A stretch of DNA of 64,000 nucleotides, from positions 1-64,000 of the forward strand of contig NZ_JABWCU010000010.1 in assembly GCF_018491765.1 (NCBI RefSeq), written 5' to 3'. The stretch comes from Novosphingobium profundi (GTDB lineage: Bacteria; Pseudomonadota; Alphaproteobacteria; Sphingomonadales; Sphingomonadaceae). The number at the start of each line of letters is the position of its first letter. The first letter of the stretch is position 1. Of the stretch, positions 16,397-25,613 are shown in pieces. The notes below the pieces were generated by a model, which saw only the letters and a program-made list of their open reading frames with translations, ran no database searches and had not been told where the DNA came from. The translations under genes and the position numbers were made by a program.

Positions 16397-17835
16397 TGCG
16401 CAGCGCGCTTGAACATCCCTGGCGCGACGGGCTGGCCACGCTGGCGATGCTGGGCGCGATCATCGCGCTGGGCGCCTTCGAGGTGGCCGGGCTCAGCCTG
16501 ACCGGAACCGCGCTGCTGCTCACGCTCCCGGTGCTCTTCGCGGCATCGCGCGGAGATGCGCTCTACGGTGCGATCGTCGCGATCCTCGCGTCGGCGGTGT
16601 TCAACTTCTTCCTGCTGCCCCCGCGCTTCACCTTCCACATCGACGGGGCGATCTACCTCGTGACCTTCCTCGTCTTCGTGGTGGTCGCGCTGGTGACCGG
16701 GGTCACCACCTCGGGCCTGCGCCTGCGCGAGCGCGAGGCCGCCGCGCAGGCGGCGCAGAGCGATCTCGAAAGCGCCTTTCTCGCCGAGATGGCCCTCGCC
16801 GCGAGCCGCGAGGATCTCGACGCGCGCGCGCTCGCCTTCCTCGCGGGCCATTTCGGCCCGCCGCGCCTCTTTCGCGCCGAGGACTTGCAGGCGGGCACCA
16901 CCGGGCTCGCCCCGCTCGATGCCTCGGCGGCGGTCTGGGCACTCGAGCACGAGGCGGTGACCGGGCACGCCAGCGCGATCATGCCCGCCGCCGATTTCCG
17001 CTTCTTCGCCTTCGGGCGCGCCGCGCGCGACGTTCTCGCGCTGCCGGTTGCGGGGCCGCAGGACATCGCCGAGGGCGCCTTCCTCGCCCGGCTGGCACGC
17101 GCCTGGGGCCAGGCGCGCGACCATCTCGACATGCTGGCCCAGCGCCAGCGCGGCGAGGAGGCCGAAGCGCGCGAGCGCACGCGCCGGGCGCTGCTCTCCG
17201 CGCTCGGCCACGATTTCCGCACCCCGCTGACCGTGCTCAAGGAAGGGCTCGCGCGGATGGAGGGCGCGCAGGCGGCCGAGCTGGGCGAGGAGGTTGAGCG
17301 CCTGCGCCGCCTCGGCGAAGACCTGCTGGCCTCGGCCCGGCTCGATGCGGGTCTTGCGCTGGCTTGCGAGCCGGTCGACCTTGTCGATATCTTCGGCGAA
17401 CTCGAGCGCCAGTTCCCGCCGGCGCGGCGCAAGGTGGCGCTGGCGATGGAGCTGGCGGCGGACTTGCCGCTGGTGCGCGCCGAGCCGGTCATGTTGCTGC
17501 ATCTGCTGGGCAATGTCCTCGACAACGGCCTGCGCCACGCCGCGGCGCGGCTCACCGTTTCGGCGCGCGCGACCGGGGGCGGCGTGGCGGTGCGCGTGGC
17601 CGACGATGGTCCGGGCATTCCCGGGGCACTGGCCGCAAGCGTGTTCGAGCCCTTCGTCTCGGGCGGGCACGATGCGCGCGCGGCGCGTGGCGGCTCGGGT
17701 CTCGGGCTTGCCATCGCGCGCGATCTGGCCGAAGCGATGGGCGCCCGGCTTTCGCTCGAGAGTTCGGGCGCGGGCGAGGGGGCGGTGTTCCTGCTCCGTT
17801 TGCCCGCGATGGCGATGAGGGGCGATGGCGCATGA
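16396..17835 (+). CDS. KdpD-like sensor histidine kinase lacking the N-terminal KdpD/USP domains
   Basis: A protein of 479 residues. It opens directly with the four-helix DUF4118 membrane domain of KdpD (FNFFLLPPRFTFHID) and then has a GAF-like linker. The HisKA box carries His272 (GHDFRTPLTVLKEG), and the ATPase domain follows (N-box NVLDNGLRHA, DDGPGIP, GSGLGLAI). Full-length KdpD has about 900 residues and an N-terminal cytosolic KdpD/USP module that senses K+ signals and, in some bacteria, c-di-AMP. That module is absent here. It overlaps kup upstream and the response regulator downstream (ATGA). Confidence 0.88.
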   Translation: MRSALEHPWRDGLATLAMLGAIIALGAFEVAGLSLTGTALLLTLPVLFAASRGDALYGAIVAILASAVFNFFLLPPRFTFHIDGAIYLVTFLVFVVVALVTGVTTSGLRLREREAAAQAAQSDLESAFLAEMALAASREDLDARALAFLAGHFGPPRLFRAEDLQAGTTGLAPLDASAAVWALEHEAVTGHASAIMPAADFRFFAFGRAARDVLALPVAGPQDIAEGAFLARLARAWGQARDHLDMLAQRQRGEEAEARERTRRALLSALGHDFRTPLTVLKEGLARMEGAQAAELGEEVERLRRLGEDLLASARLDAGLALACEPVDLVDIFGELERQFPPARRKVALAMELAADLPLVRAEPVMLLHLLGNVLDNGLRHAAARLTVSARATGGGVAVRVADDGPGIPGALAASVFEPFVSGGHDARAARGGSGLGLAIARDLAEAMGARLSLESSGAGEGAVFLLRLPAMAMRGDGA

Positions 17836-18533
17836 GCCGGAAAGTGCTGGTGGTCGACGACGAAGCGGCGATCCGGCGGCTGCTGGTCGCGGTTCTCGCG
17901 CGCGGGGGTTTCGAGGCGATCGAGGCGGCAAATGGCCGTGAGGCGCTCGCCGCGCTGGCGGGCGGGGGCGCGGAGGCGATCGGCGCGGCGATCCTCGACT
18001 TGCGCCTGCCCGACCTGGACGGGATGGAGTTGATCCCGCGCGTCACCGCGGCGGGCGTCGCGGTGCTGGTGCTCTCCGCGCAGCTCGACGCGCAGGAGAA
18101 GGTCGCCGCGCTCGACCTCGGCGCCGAGGACTACGTGACCAAGCCTTTCGACGGCGACGAGCTGCTTGCCCGCTTGCGCGTGCTGCTGCGCCGCTACGGG
18201 CGCAGCGCGGGTGCGCGCCTTCACTTCGCCGACATCGCGATCGACCGCGAAGCGCACCGCGTCGAAGTGGCGGGCGTGCAGGTCGCGCTTACCCCGCGCG
18301 AATTCGCCCTGCTCGAACGGCTGGTCGAGGGGGGCGGGCGGATCCTCACCCACCGTGCGCTCCTCGAAAGCGTGTGGGGCCCCGCGCACGGCGAGGACCT
18401 TGATTACCTGCGCGTGGCGATCCGGGCCCTGCGCCGCAAGATCGAGGACGATCCCGCGCGGCCCCGGCGCATCCTCAACGAGCCGGGAATCGGTTATCGC
18501 CTGGCGTCGGACGCCGCCAACGAAGCGACGTGA
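17832..18533 (+). CDS. KdpE-like OmpR/PhoB-family response regulator
   Basis: A protein of 233 residues. The receiver domain has the acidic pair DDE (9-11), the phospho-acceptor Asp56 (ILDLRLPDLDG) and the conserved Lys in TKPFD. The C-terminal winged helix includes LTPREFALLERL, RILTHRALLESVWG and DYLRVAIRALRRKIE, the OmpR/PhoB pattern closest to KdpE. The ATGA overlap with the kinase gene identifies its cognate partner. The likely target is the kup promoter or a distant kdp operon. Confidence 0.9.
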   Translation: MSRKVLVVDDEAAIRRLLVAVLARGGFEAIEAANGREALAALAGGGAEAIGAAILDLRLPDLDGMELIPRVTAAGVAVLVLSAQLDAQEKVAALDLGAEDYVTKPFDGDELLARLRVLLRRYGRSAGARLHFADIAIDREAHRVEVAGVQVALTPREFALLERLVEGGGRILTHRALLESVWGPAHGEDLDYLRVAIRALRRKIEDDPARPRRILNEPGIGYRLASDAANEAT

Positions 18534-18546
18534 GGGGCGGCCTGCC

Positions 18547-19689
18547 TCACACCTTGAGGATGAGCCCCCGGCGGTCGAGCAGCCAGCCCAGCGCCCAGCA
18601 CACAAGCGTATAGGCGAGCGCGCAAAGCAGCGCACCCACGGCTCCGGGCCAGAGCGCCTGGAAACCGGCGATCCCGATCCAGTCGTAGAGCCCGCCGTAG
18701 CCAGGCACGCGCACGAGGTTGAGCGCGACGACGAAGATTTCGGAAAACAGGTAGATGGCGAGCGGGTTGCGCCCCAGGACGAGGAAGAAGCGCTTGCCCC
18801 ACTCCACCTTGCGGCATTCGTAGAGCCAGATCAGCGCGGCGAGCAGGACGAGGTCGCAGCCGGTGGTGAGCAGCACGAAGGAGCCGGTCCACAGCTTCTT
18901 GGCGATCGGGAACCAGGGCGCCCAGGCGAGCCCTGCGACCACGAGCGCCACGCCCGTCGCCACCATCGGCGCGAGTGCGCGGCGCACATTGGCCTTGTGG
19001 CGCAGCACCGCAAGGCTGGCGAGATAGCCCGCGAGCACGTTGACGGTGGCGGGCAGCGTGCCGAGCAAGCCCTCCGGGTCGAAACCATGGTCCTTGCGGT
19101 AGAGGTGGGCAGGGGGCAGCAGTGCGTTGTCGAGCAGGGTGCCCGCGTTGCCGGTCTTGGAGAAGGCCTCGCCCGGCAGGCCGAAGTGGACGAGGAGGAA
19201 CCAGTAGCCCACGAGCAGCGCGGCGCAGGCGACCACCAGCGCGCGCGGCCGCAGCCCCCGCACCAGCAGCCCGGCGGCGAGATAGCACAGCGCCAGGCGT
19301 TGCAGGACGCCCGGGATGCGGGTCTCGGAGAAGGGGATCCACGATGCGCCGTGCTCGCCCATGCGGAAGAAGGGGAACCAGTACATCAGCACGCCGAGCG
19401 CGAAGATGATCGCCGAACGGCGCAGCAGCCGCAGGAGATAGGGCGCGGTGGGGATCGGCCTGGCGAGCGCGAAGGCCATCGCGTTGCCCATCACGAAGAG
19501 GAAGGTGGGAAAGACGAGGTCGGCGGCGGTGAAGCCGATCCAGCGCGCATGGACGAGGATCGGGAAGGCCTCCGCGCCTGGCCCCGAGGTGTTGACCAGG
19601 ATCATCAGGAAGATGGTGAGGCCGCGGAACACGTCGAGCGCGGCAAAGCGCGTGCGGTTCGGGGAGGGGGCCGGGGAAAGGGAGGCCAT
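18547..19689 (-). CDS. HGSNAT-like transmembrane acetyltransferase (DUF5009)
   Basis: A multi-spanning membrane protein of 380 residues. It has the hallmarks of the bacterial heparan-alpha-glucosaminide N-acetyltransferase-like family: R-F-A-A-L-D-V-F-R-G-L-T at the start, the His-containing segment HARWIGFTAADLVFPTFLFVMG, and RIPGVLQRLALCY. The human homologue moves an acetyl group from cytosolic acetyl-CoA across the lysosomal membrane to terminal alpha-glucosamine. The gene overlaps the GH89 stop by one base (TGATG), so the two are coupled. A role in acetylating periplasmic amino sugars before GH89 cleavage is inference. Confidence 0.82.
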   Translation of the reverse strand: MASLSPAPSPNRTRFAALDVFRGLTIFLMILVNTSGPGAEAFPILVHARWIGFTAADLVFPTFLFVMGNAMAFALARPIPTAPYLLRLLRRSAIIFALGVLMYWFPFFRMGEHGASWIPFSETRIPGVLQRLALCYLAAGLLVRGLRPRALVVACAALLVGYWFLLVHFGLPGEAFSKTGNAGTLLDNALLPPAHLYRKDHGFDPEGLLGTLPATVNVLAGYLASLAVLRHKANVRRALAPMVATGVALVVAGLAWAPWFPIAKKLWTGSFVLLTTGCDLVLLAALIWLYECRKVEWGKRFFLVLGRNPLAIYLFSEIFVVALNLVRVPGYGGLYDWIGIAGFQALWPGAVGALLCALAYTLVCWALGWLLDRRGLILKV

Positions 19690-22076
19690 CAGGGCTGCGT
19701 CTCGGCGAGGATCGTGCGCACCAGCGCAAGCGGGTCGGCGGGGCGGGTGCGCGGCCAGGTCCGCCCGTCGGCGACCCAGTCCGTCTCCCAGGTGCGGATC
19801 GCGGCAAGCGCGGCGGGCTCGTCGAAGGCGGTGTGCGCGGCGGCCGCCGCGCGCTCGGCGTCGAGGAACTGTTGCCAGCGGGGCAGGTAGTAGCCTGCGT
19901 AGAGCCCCTGCCAGGCGCGTGAGGCGTAGTCGGAGAGGTGCCCCTTCCCGCCCCAGATGGTGACCAGGGCCTTGGCGTCCTGCGCGTAGCGATCCTTCTC
20001 CTGCGGCGTGTCGCCATAGGCGCGCGCATCCGCGATCCAGCTGCCCAGCGTCTCCTGCTGGTTGCCGGCGAGGCGATCAACCAGCCTGGCAAGGCGCACC
20101 AGGCGCGCGCGGCTGGCATCGCCCCGGGCAAGGTCCCCGCTTTGGTAGGCGGCCAGCGTGGCCTTGAGCAGGTCGTCGAGGCGCAGGCTGGCGTAGTGGC
20201 GGGTGAGGTCGACGAGGTCGTAGGTGGCGAGTTCGGGCGCCTTGGCGGGCAGGGCCGCGACCATCTGCTCGATTCCCTTGCGCAGCCGCCCCGCATCGCC
20301 CGGCTCGGCAGGATACTGCGCGCCCTCGCCGGTCGGGCGCTTGAAGAAGAGATAGGCCCCGGCGCGCTCGTTCCACCAGCGCGGGGTCCAGTAGCGGGTG
20401 GTGTAGGCCCCCGCGATCACGTCGTTCCACGCGGCCAGCATCTCGGGCGAAACCGCGCCGTAGCGCGCGCGCAGATGCTCTTCGAGCCATTGTGCCACGC
20501 TGCGCTCGGGCTCGCCCCAGGCAAGGTCGTAGGCGTAGTCGTAGACGAGCGAATTGTTGTTGAGGCCTTCGGGAAAAAGGCCGAAGCCGGCAAGGTTGCC
20601 GCGTGCGGGGTCGGCTTTCAGCCGGGCGATGTCCTGCCGGTAGAAGTCGAGATCGCCGTAGACCGGGTTGCTGCCCCCGTAATTGTGGACGTAGCCGTAG
20701 ATCCAGCGCTTGCCGTCGAAAGCCTCGCTCTTCTGCCAGATGCCGGGATAGCGGTCGTTGCCGATGTCGAGCACGAGCATGCGCTCGCGCGGCACCCGGC
20801 TGAGGAAGGCGGCGATCGCCTCGGGGGTCCAGAACGCCTTGTCCGAGCCGAACATCCAGCCCTGCATGACCCAGGTCGCCCCGGGCGCGGGGCGCGCGAT
20901 GGCCTGGTAGAGCCGCTCGCCATAGGCCGCGAGGCGCGCGTCGCGCACGTGGGGGGGCAGGCTGGCGGCGCGCGTGGCGGCGGTGTTGGCGATGGAATCG
21001 CCGTACTGGGCCGTGCTCGCGTCGCTGCCGTCCTGCGCGATCGGCGGGACCATCTCGTTGAAGGCGTCGGCAAGGTAGTATTGCCCTTCACCGTAAGTCG
21101 CGGTGTAGAGCGCGATGAAACGCGCGGCCAGCCGCTCGAAAAGCGGATCGGACGGATCGAGCCAGTAGGTCGGGGCAAAGCCTTCCCAGGCGCGCATGCG
21201 GTAGATCTTCGCCTCGGGGTGCGCCTTGGCGAAGGTCTCGGGCACATAGCCGGCGAAGGCGGGCAGCACCGGCTTCATGCCCAGCGCGCGCATGCGTGCG
21301 AGAATGCGGATCTGGAGCTGGTGCTTCTTCTCGATCCAGCCCGGCGAAAGCGGGGCGCGGTATCCGGCCATGTTGCCCATGCGCTGCCAGGGCAGGAACG
21401 GGGCGGCCGAAAGCGAGGCGCCGATCGCGCCCTCGTCCATCCCGAATTCGCGCCAGAGTGCGCGCCAGACGAATTCCTGGCCTTCCATCGCCAACGGCGT
21501 GTCGACGCCGTGCGCGGCCATCGCGTCGATCTCGCGCTCCCAGCGGGACCAGTCCCACCAGGGGGTGGTGTAGCCGTAAGTGCAGGTGTTCAGATAGGCG
21601 CGCTGCGCGAAAGGCGTGGTGACCTCGCCGCTGTCGTAGGCGGGCAGGTCCTTCAGCGAGCCGAGGCGCCGGCCTTCCCAGCTCACCTCGAGGCGGCCGA
21701 GCCGGGCCAGCGTCGCCGTGGTCCCGCGCACCAGCGCGACGGGGCTGGTCCCGCGTACCGCGATGTGCCCCTTGGCAATGGTGACGTGGTAGCTCGGCGT
21801 ACTGTCCGCTCCGGGGGCGCTGAGGCGCAGGGTGAAGCGGTCGGCCGGAATGCCGAGGCGCTGAAGGCTGGCGCGGGCCGAGGCGATCGCGCGCTCGGCG
21901 CTGGCGGGGGCCTGGTTCGCCAGCGCCGGGGTGGCGGGCGCTTCGCGAGCGTGGAGGGGAGGGGCGAAGAGCAGCGCCAGGCCGAGCGCGAGGGCGAGCC
22001 CGCCGGATCGCAGCGGAACGTTGGCCTGCCCCTTCGGGATCGGGCTTGGTGACGCGTTGGGGCGCAAAGTCGGCAT
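19689..22076 (-). CDS. GH89 alpha-N-acetylglucosaminidase (NAGLU family)
   Basis: A protein of 795 residues with a signal peptide (hydrophobic about 25-42, cleavage near LHARE). The GH89 features are YLNTCTYGYTTPWWDW (161-176), WQRMGNMAGY, and the acid/base Glu341 in YYLADAFNEM. The second carboxylate motif is FPEGLNNNS. Family members hydrolyse terminal alpha-linked GlcNAc, as in heparan-type chains or mucin O-glycans. It lies downstream of a TBDR gene on the same strand, separated by a strong terminator hairpin, and is coupled to the acetyltransferase gene. Confidence 0.93.
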   Translation of the reverse strand: MPTLRPNASPSPIPKGQANVPLRSGGLALALGLALLFAPPLHAREAPATPALANQAPASAERAIASARASLQRLGIPADRFTLRLSAPGADSTPSYHVTIAKGHIAVRGTSPVALVRGTTATLARLGRLEVSWEGRRLGSLKDLPAYDSGEVTTPFAQRAYLNTCTYGYTTPWWDWSRWEREIDAMAAHGVDTPLAMEGQEFVWRALWREFGMDEGAIGASLSAAPFLPWQRMGNMAGYRAPLSPGWIEKKHQLQIRILARMRALGMKPVLPAFAGYVPETFAKAHPEAKIYRMRAWEGFAPTYWLDPSDPLFERLAARFIALYTATYGEGQYYLADAFNEMVPPIAQDGSDASTAQYGDSIANTAATRAASLPPHVRDARLAAYGERLYQAIARPAPGATWVMQGWMFGSDKAFWTPEAIAAFLSRVPRERMLVLDIGNDRYPGIWQKSEAFDGKRWIYGYVHNYGGSNPVYGDLDFYRQDIARLKADPARGNLAGFGLFPEGLNNNSLVYDYAYDLAWGEPERSVAQWLEEHLRARYGAVSPEMLAAWNDVIAGAYTTRYWTPRWWNERAGAYLFFKRPTGEGAQYPAEPGDAGRLRKGIEQMVAALPAKAPELATYDLVDLTRHYASLRLDDLLKATLAAYQSGDLARGDASRARLVRLARLVDRLAGNQQETLGSWIADARAYGDTPQEKDRYAQDAKALVTIWGGKGHLSDYASRAWQGLYAGYYLPRWQQFLDAERAAAAAHTAFDEPAALAAIRTWETDWVADGRTWPRTRPADPLALVRTILAETQP

Positions 22077-22168
22077 CAGTCCTCGGCACGGGTGAGGGGG
22101 CGGGGTGCGGATCGGGCGCCCGATCGCTTCGAGACACCACTACCCCAGGCACTTGCGGGAATAAAACG

Positions 22169-22202
22169 GAGGCGTTTTCCGACCGGAGCCGGAAAACGCC
22201 TC
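22169..22202 (-). terminator. Rho-independent terminator after the TBDR gene
   Basis: A perfect 13-bp stem (22169-22181 and 22190-22202) with an 8-base loop starts just beyond the TBDR stop. On the minus strand the stem is followed by CGTTTTATT, a U-rich run. It should separate most TBDR transcripts from GH89, or allow partial read-through. Confidence 0.85.
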
Positions 22203-22218
22203 AGGGCGGGATCGAAAA

Positions 22219-24915
22219 TCAGAGTTTCATCGTCGCGGAGACGTAGAAGCTGCGACCGTAGTGGCTCGTTTCCTGCCAGATGGAGGAGTCCTCGTAATAG
22301 GCTTCCTCGCTCGAGTTGTTGAGATTGACGACGCCCGCGGTGAAGCTGAGCATGTCGTTGGGGGTGTAGCCGCCGCTGAGGTCGATCTGCGTGCGGCCGC
22401 GCACCACGTGCCCGGCATAGGCGAAGAAGCTGTCGGCGTTGGTCTGCTGGTAGCTGCTTCGGTAGTTGATCGAGGCGCGCACGTTGAAGTGCTCGTTCTC
22501 CCAGTAGGGCACCAGGTTCCAGGTCACCTTCGAGAGATTGCGCACGGTATAGCCGCTGTCCGGGTCCTCGTTCTGCGGGAAGACGCGGGTGAAGTTGGCC
22601 ATCAGGCCGAAGCCGTCGATCGGCAGGAAACGGTCGAACGACTGGGTCCAGCTCACCTCGAAGCCCTTGATGCGCACGATGCTGGGATCGTTGAGGGTCT
22701 GGGTGATGTCGTAGATGTTGCCCGAGGCATCGACGCAGTCGCTGTCCGAATTGGTGCTGAGCGCGGTGCCATTGTACGAGGCGGGGCAGATCAGCGCCGA
22801 ATAAGTGCCGTTCTTGATCCACTTGTAGAAGCCGTTGAGCGTGATCGCGCTGCCTTGGTCGAAGTACCATTCGGCGCCAAGATCGAGCTGCTTGGCGGTC
22901 AGCGGCTTGAGCGAGGCCTGGCCCAGATCGACGGTGACGGTGTTGGTGCCCGCAGGCTGGGTATTGGCCGAAGTGCTGGTGGTCTCGGCCATCGAGGTGC
23001 GCGAGTCCATGAACGGGCGCACCAGCACTTTGGCGGCGGCAAAGCGGATCTGCAGGTTGCGCGCGGGCTCGGCCACGAGGCTCAGGCTCGGCAGCACGTT
23101 GCCGTAGTTCTGCGTGACCGTGTAGTCGCCGATCTTCTGCTGGACTTCCTCGTAGCCGTCGTCGCGCGGGGCGGTGATGTTGCCCGTGACCTTCTGGCGG
23201 GTGTGCTCGTAGCGCACCCCGACATTGCCGCGGATCGGCAGCGAGCCGATCGCGGTGTCGATGTCCGCCATCGCGTAGACGGCGGGCATGGCGCGGTCGA
23301 CGTGGTAGCTCGCCTCGGGCGCAAAGATGTCGGGCACGGTGATCCCGGCGGCGGCCAGCGCCGAACCGTAGGAGGCGAGGTTGGGGGCCACCCACGCAGA
23401 CTGGATCAGCGAGCTGCCATTGAGGAAGCCCGAGACCGCGTAGTTGTCGCTGGTGAGGTCGGGGAAGACGCTGCTGTCGGCCGACGGGGCATCGGCCAGC
23501 GCGATCATGTCGTGGCGCGAGACGTAGCGGTTGAAGGTCTCATGCCGGTACTTGGCCCCCGCGCTGATCTTGCTGAACGGTCCGAAGGCGACCTCCTTGC
23601 CGAGGTCGAACTGCGCCGATGTCTCGCCCGAACGCATCTTGCGGGTCGCGCCGTTGGGGTATTCGTTGCGGGTCAGCGAGCTTGCGGTGTAGTTCGAGGC
23701 GTCCGACAGGTCGGTGCCGACATCGAAGCGGACCGCGTCGGGGTCGGTGAAGTCGATCGTCGCGGAGGGGATGGTGATGCCCACGATCGCGGCGGCCTCG
23801 CGCTGGTAGGTCGTGCCCAGCGTGTAGTTGAAGGCCGTGCTCGCACTCCAGCCGTCGTCACCGGTCCACTTGCCCGAAAGCGTGTAGCCCTGGCTGGCGA
23901 GGTTCCGGTCCTCGTGCTGGCGGTTGTTCTCCATCGTGAAGTCGGTCGCGGTGACGCTGGTGGCGACCCCGTTGGTGATCGTGTTCACGCTCAGCTTCGA
24001 GGTGTCGAACAGGAAGACCTGCTGGTTGACGTCGTAGTCGGTGCGGTCGCGGGCATAGATCGCGGTGGCGTTGATCTCGATCCGGTCGGTGGGCTGCCAT
24101 TGCAGGCCGCCGCTTGCCATCAGGCGGGTCGTGTCGCGGTCGATGCGCCGGTAGCGCGGGCGGCGCGGGATGGTCACGGTCTCGCCGTCGATCTCGGCGC
24201 TCGTCCAGCGATCCATCCAGAAGTAGTCGGCGCGGTCCTTGAGCTTCTGGTAGCCCAGGTTGACGTAGACGCCCAGCGTGTTGTCGAGGAACTTGCCGAC
24301 GTAGCTGCCGCTTACCTTGGGGGTGATCTTGCCCCCGGCGTATTCCGAATTCTGGCCCTTGACCGATACGATCAGCGAGCGCCCGTTGTAGTCGAGCGGG
24401 CGGGGCGTGGTGATGTTGACGGTGCCCGAAAGGCCGCCGGTGTCCATCGCTGCGGTGGGCGACTTGATCACCTCGATCGCGCTGGCGAGCTCGGTCTGGA
24501 TGATGTCGTAGCGAAAGCCGTCGGTGAAGTCGGCGCTCTTGAAGGTCTGGCCGTTGATCGTGGTCAGCGCGTATTGCGGCCCCAGGCCACGGATCGAGAT
24601 CGTCGAGCCGCGCCCGTTGATGTTCGACATCTGCACGCCCGAAATGCGCTGGATCGCCTCGGTGATGTTCTCGGCGGGGAACTTGCCGATGTCCTCGGCC
24701 GAGATACCGTCGGTGACGCGCACGTCCTGGCGCTTGGACTCGAGCGCGGACTGCAGGCTGGCGCGGATGCCGGTGACGACGATCTCGCCCGCGACCGCCG
24801 TATCGGAGGCGGTTTGGGCCTGGACCGGCGAGACCGCGACCAGAGCCGGCAGGGCGCTGGAAAGTAGAAACGACAGGCGCAAGAAGACGCGCCGAGAATC
24901 CGGTGAAACACGCAT
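22219..24915 (-). CDS. TonB-dependent receptor, Caulobacter/Xanthomonas type
   Basis: A protein of 898 residues from ATG 24915, chosen because GAGGGGG lies six bases upstream; in-frame ATG 24930 and the longer frame lack such a site. The signal peptide ends near PVQAQT. IVVTGIRASLQSALESKR, DGISAEDIGKFPAENI and SGVQMSNINGRG are typical of the TIGR01782-type receptors that import carbohydrates. The C-terminus is SATMKL. Its promoter region has an unusual 12-bp inverted repeat. Proximity to GH89 suggests an amino-sugar oligosaccharide ligand. Confidence 0.93.
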   Translation of the reverse strand: MRVSPDSRRVFLRLSFLLSSALPALVAVSPVQAQTASDTAVAGEIVVTGIRASLQSALESKRQDVRVTDGISAEDIGKFPAENITEAIQRISGVQMSNINGRGSTISIRGLGPQYALTTINGQTFKSADFTDGFRYDIIQTELASAIEVIKSPTAAMDTGGLSGTVNITTPRPLDYNGRSLIVSVKGQNSEYAGGKITPKVSGSYVGKFLDNTLGVYVNLGYQKLKDRADYFWMDRWTSAEIDGETVTIPRRPRYRRIDRDTTRLMASGGLQWQPTDRIEINATAIYARDRTDYDVNQQVFLFDTSKLSVNTITNGVATSVTATDFTMENNRQHEDRNLASQGYTLSGKWTGDDGWSASTAFNYTLGTTYQREAAAIVGITIPSATIDFTDPDAVRFDVGTDLSDASNYTASSLTRNEYPNGATRKMRSGETSAQFDLGKEVAFGPFSKISAGAKYRHETFNRYVSRHDMIALADAPSADSSVFPDLTSDNYAVSGFLNGSSLIQSAWVAPNLASYGSALAAAGITVPDIFAPEASYHVDRAMPAVYAMADIDTAIGSLPIRGNVGVRYEHTRQKVTGNITAPRDDGYEEVQQKIGDYTVTQNYGNVLPSLSLVAEPARNLQIRFAAAKVLVRPFMDSRTSMAETTSTSANTQPAGTNTVTVDLGQASLKPLTAKQLDLGAEWYFDQGSAITLNGFYKWIKNGTYSALICPASYNGTALSTNSDSDCVDASGNIYDITQTLNDPSIVRIKGFEVSWTQSFDRFLPIDGFGLMANFTRVFPQNEDPDSGYTVRNLSKVTWNLVPYWENEHFNVRASINYRSSYQQTNADSFFAYAGHVVRGRTQIDLSGGYTPNDMLSFTAGVVNLNNSSEEAYYEDSSIWQETSHYGRSFYVSATMKL

Positions 24916-25613
24916 CGAAAACCCCCTCATGGAACAATCGTGTCGCGCCGACCCGAGTGGGTCGCGCCTTTCCCGCAGATTTCTTTTATTTCGCTTATGC
25001 GGCAAAATTCGCGCAGATTATTTCCGGAGTCAAGCCCATTGAGATACCTTTGGAAATAATCTGGTATTGATCTGGCTATGGCGCGAATTCTTGGCTTCCG
25101 GCGCCCAAATTTCACTTATAACACACTGAATTTACGTCTCTTGTTCGCAATATTCGGGAGCCTGGCGCGCGCAATGCAACGGTACGAGAGGCGCTGCTTT
25201 CTGGATGAGTTGGCCAGGAGCGTCCGGTTTCGACCGCGATTCGGGACAGCGCAGGTATTATTTGTCAGCAATGGATTGCAGCGGCCCGCGGCAGGTTTGC
25301 CGCAACGAACGCCGCGTGATCCGCAGTGGAGCATGAATCGGAGGCCTGCCGAACGCATTGCGCCGAACTGAGGCAGGCTAATACCAATGGTATGCGTCTG
25401 GCAAATGCCTCGCCGGTACCGGCGCTCACCGACAGGCCAGCTGTCCAGGCGGCAGTGCAGCGGGCCGTGAAGAGGCGATTGGCGCCTTGGACGCGCAGGA
25501 TCGAGGCCCGCGCCCGCTCGGGTCACGGCGCGCGAGCCGCGAGCCGCGAGGCGGTCGCGGGCCTCGTCGTCGAACTGGTCGAAAGGCGGGCCGAGACGGC
25601 TGGGGTGCAGGCC
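24916..25613. other. Intergenic region, AT-richer than surroundings, no convincing gene
   Basis: About 700 bases between the TBDR start and the alcohol dehydrogenase stop. The left third holds the promoter and operator described for the TBDR. Short open frames at 25078-25371 (+) and 25116-25526 (-) have no Shine-Dalgarno sequence, no recognisable motif and unusual composition for this genome, so I do not call them. No RNA gene was recognised. Confidence 0.5.
25005..25063 (-). promoter_or_regulatory. Promoter and paired operator arms of the TBDR at 22219-24915
   Basis: On the minus strand TTGACT (25028-25033) and GAATTT (25005-25010) are spaced by 17 bases, a plausible sigma-70 promoter. A perfect 12-bp inverted repeat, CAGATTATTTCC (25014-25025) and GGAAATAATCTG (25052-25063), places one arm inside the -35/-10 spacer and the other upstream of -35. 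This arrangement suits a repressor that loops or dimerises across the promoter. Confidence 0.55.

Noticed and set aside
16396..18533. A complete kdpFABCDE potassium ATPase system
   Set aside because: Only a shortened KdpD-like kinase and a KdpE-like regulator are present; the flanks are kup and the GH89 locus, with no KdpA, B or C.
25078..25371. Possible 97-residue protein in the TBDR-adhP intergenic region
   Set aside because: No ribosome binding site, no motif, and composition unlike neighbouring coding DNA; treated as noncoding.
25116..25526. Possible 136-residue minus-strand protein in the same region
   Set aside because: It overlaps the previous frame, has no ribosome binding site or recognisable fold, and is rich in rare codons for this genome.
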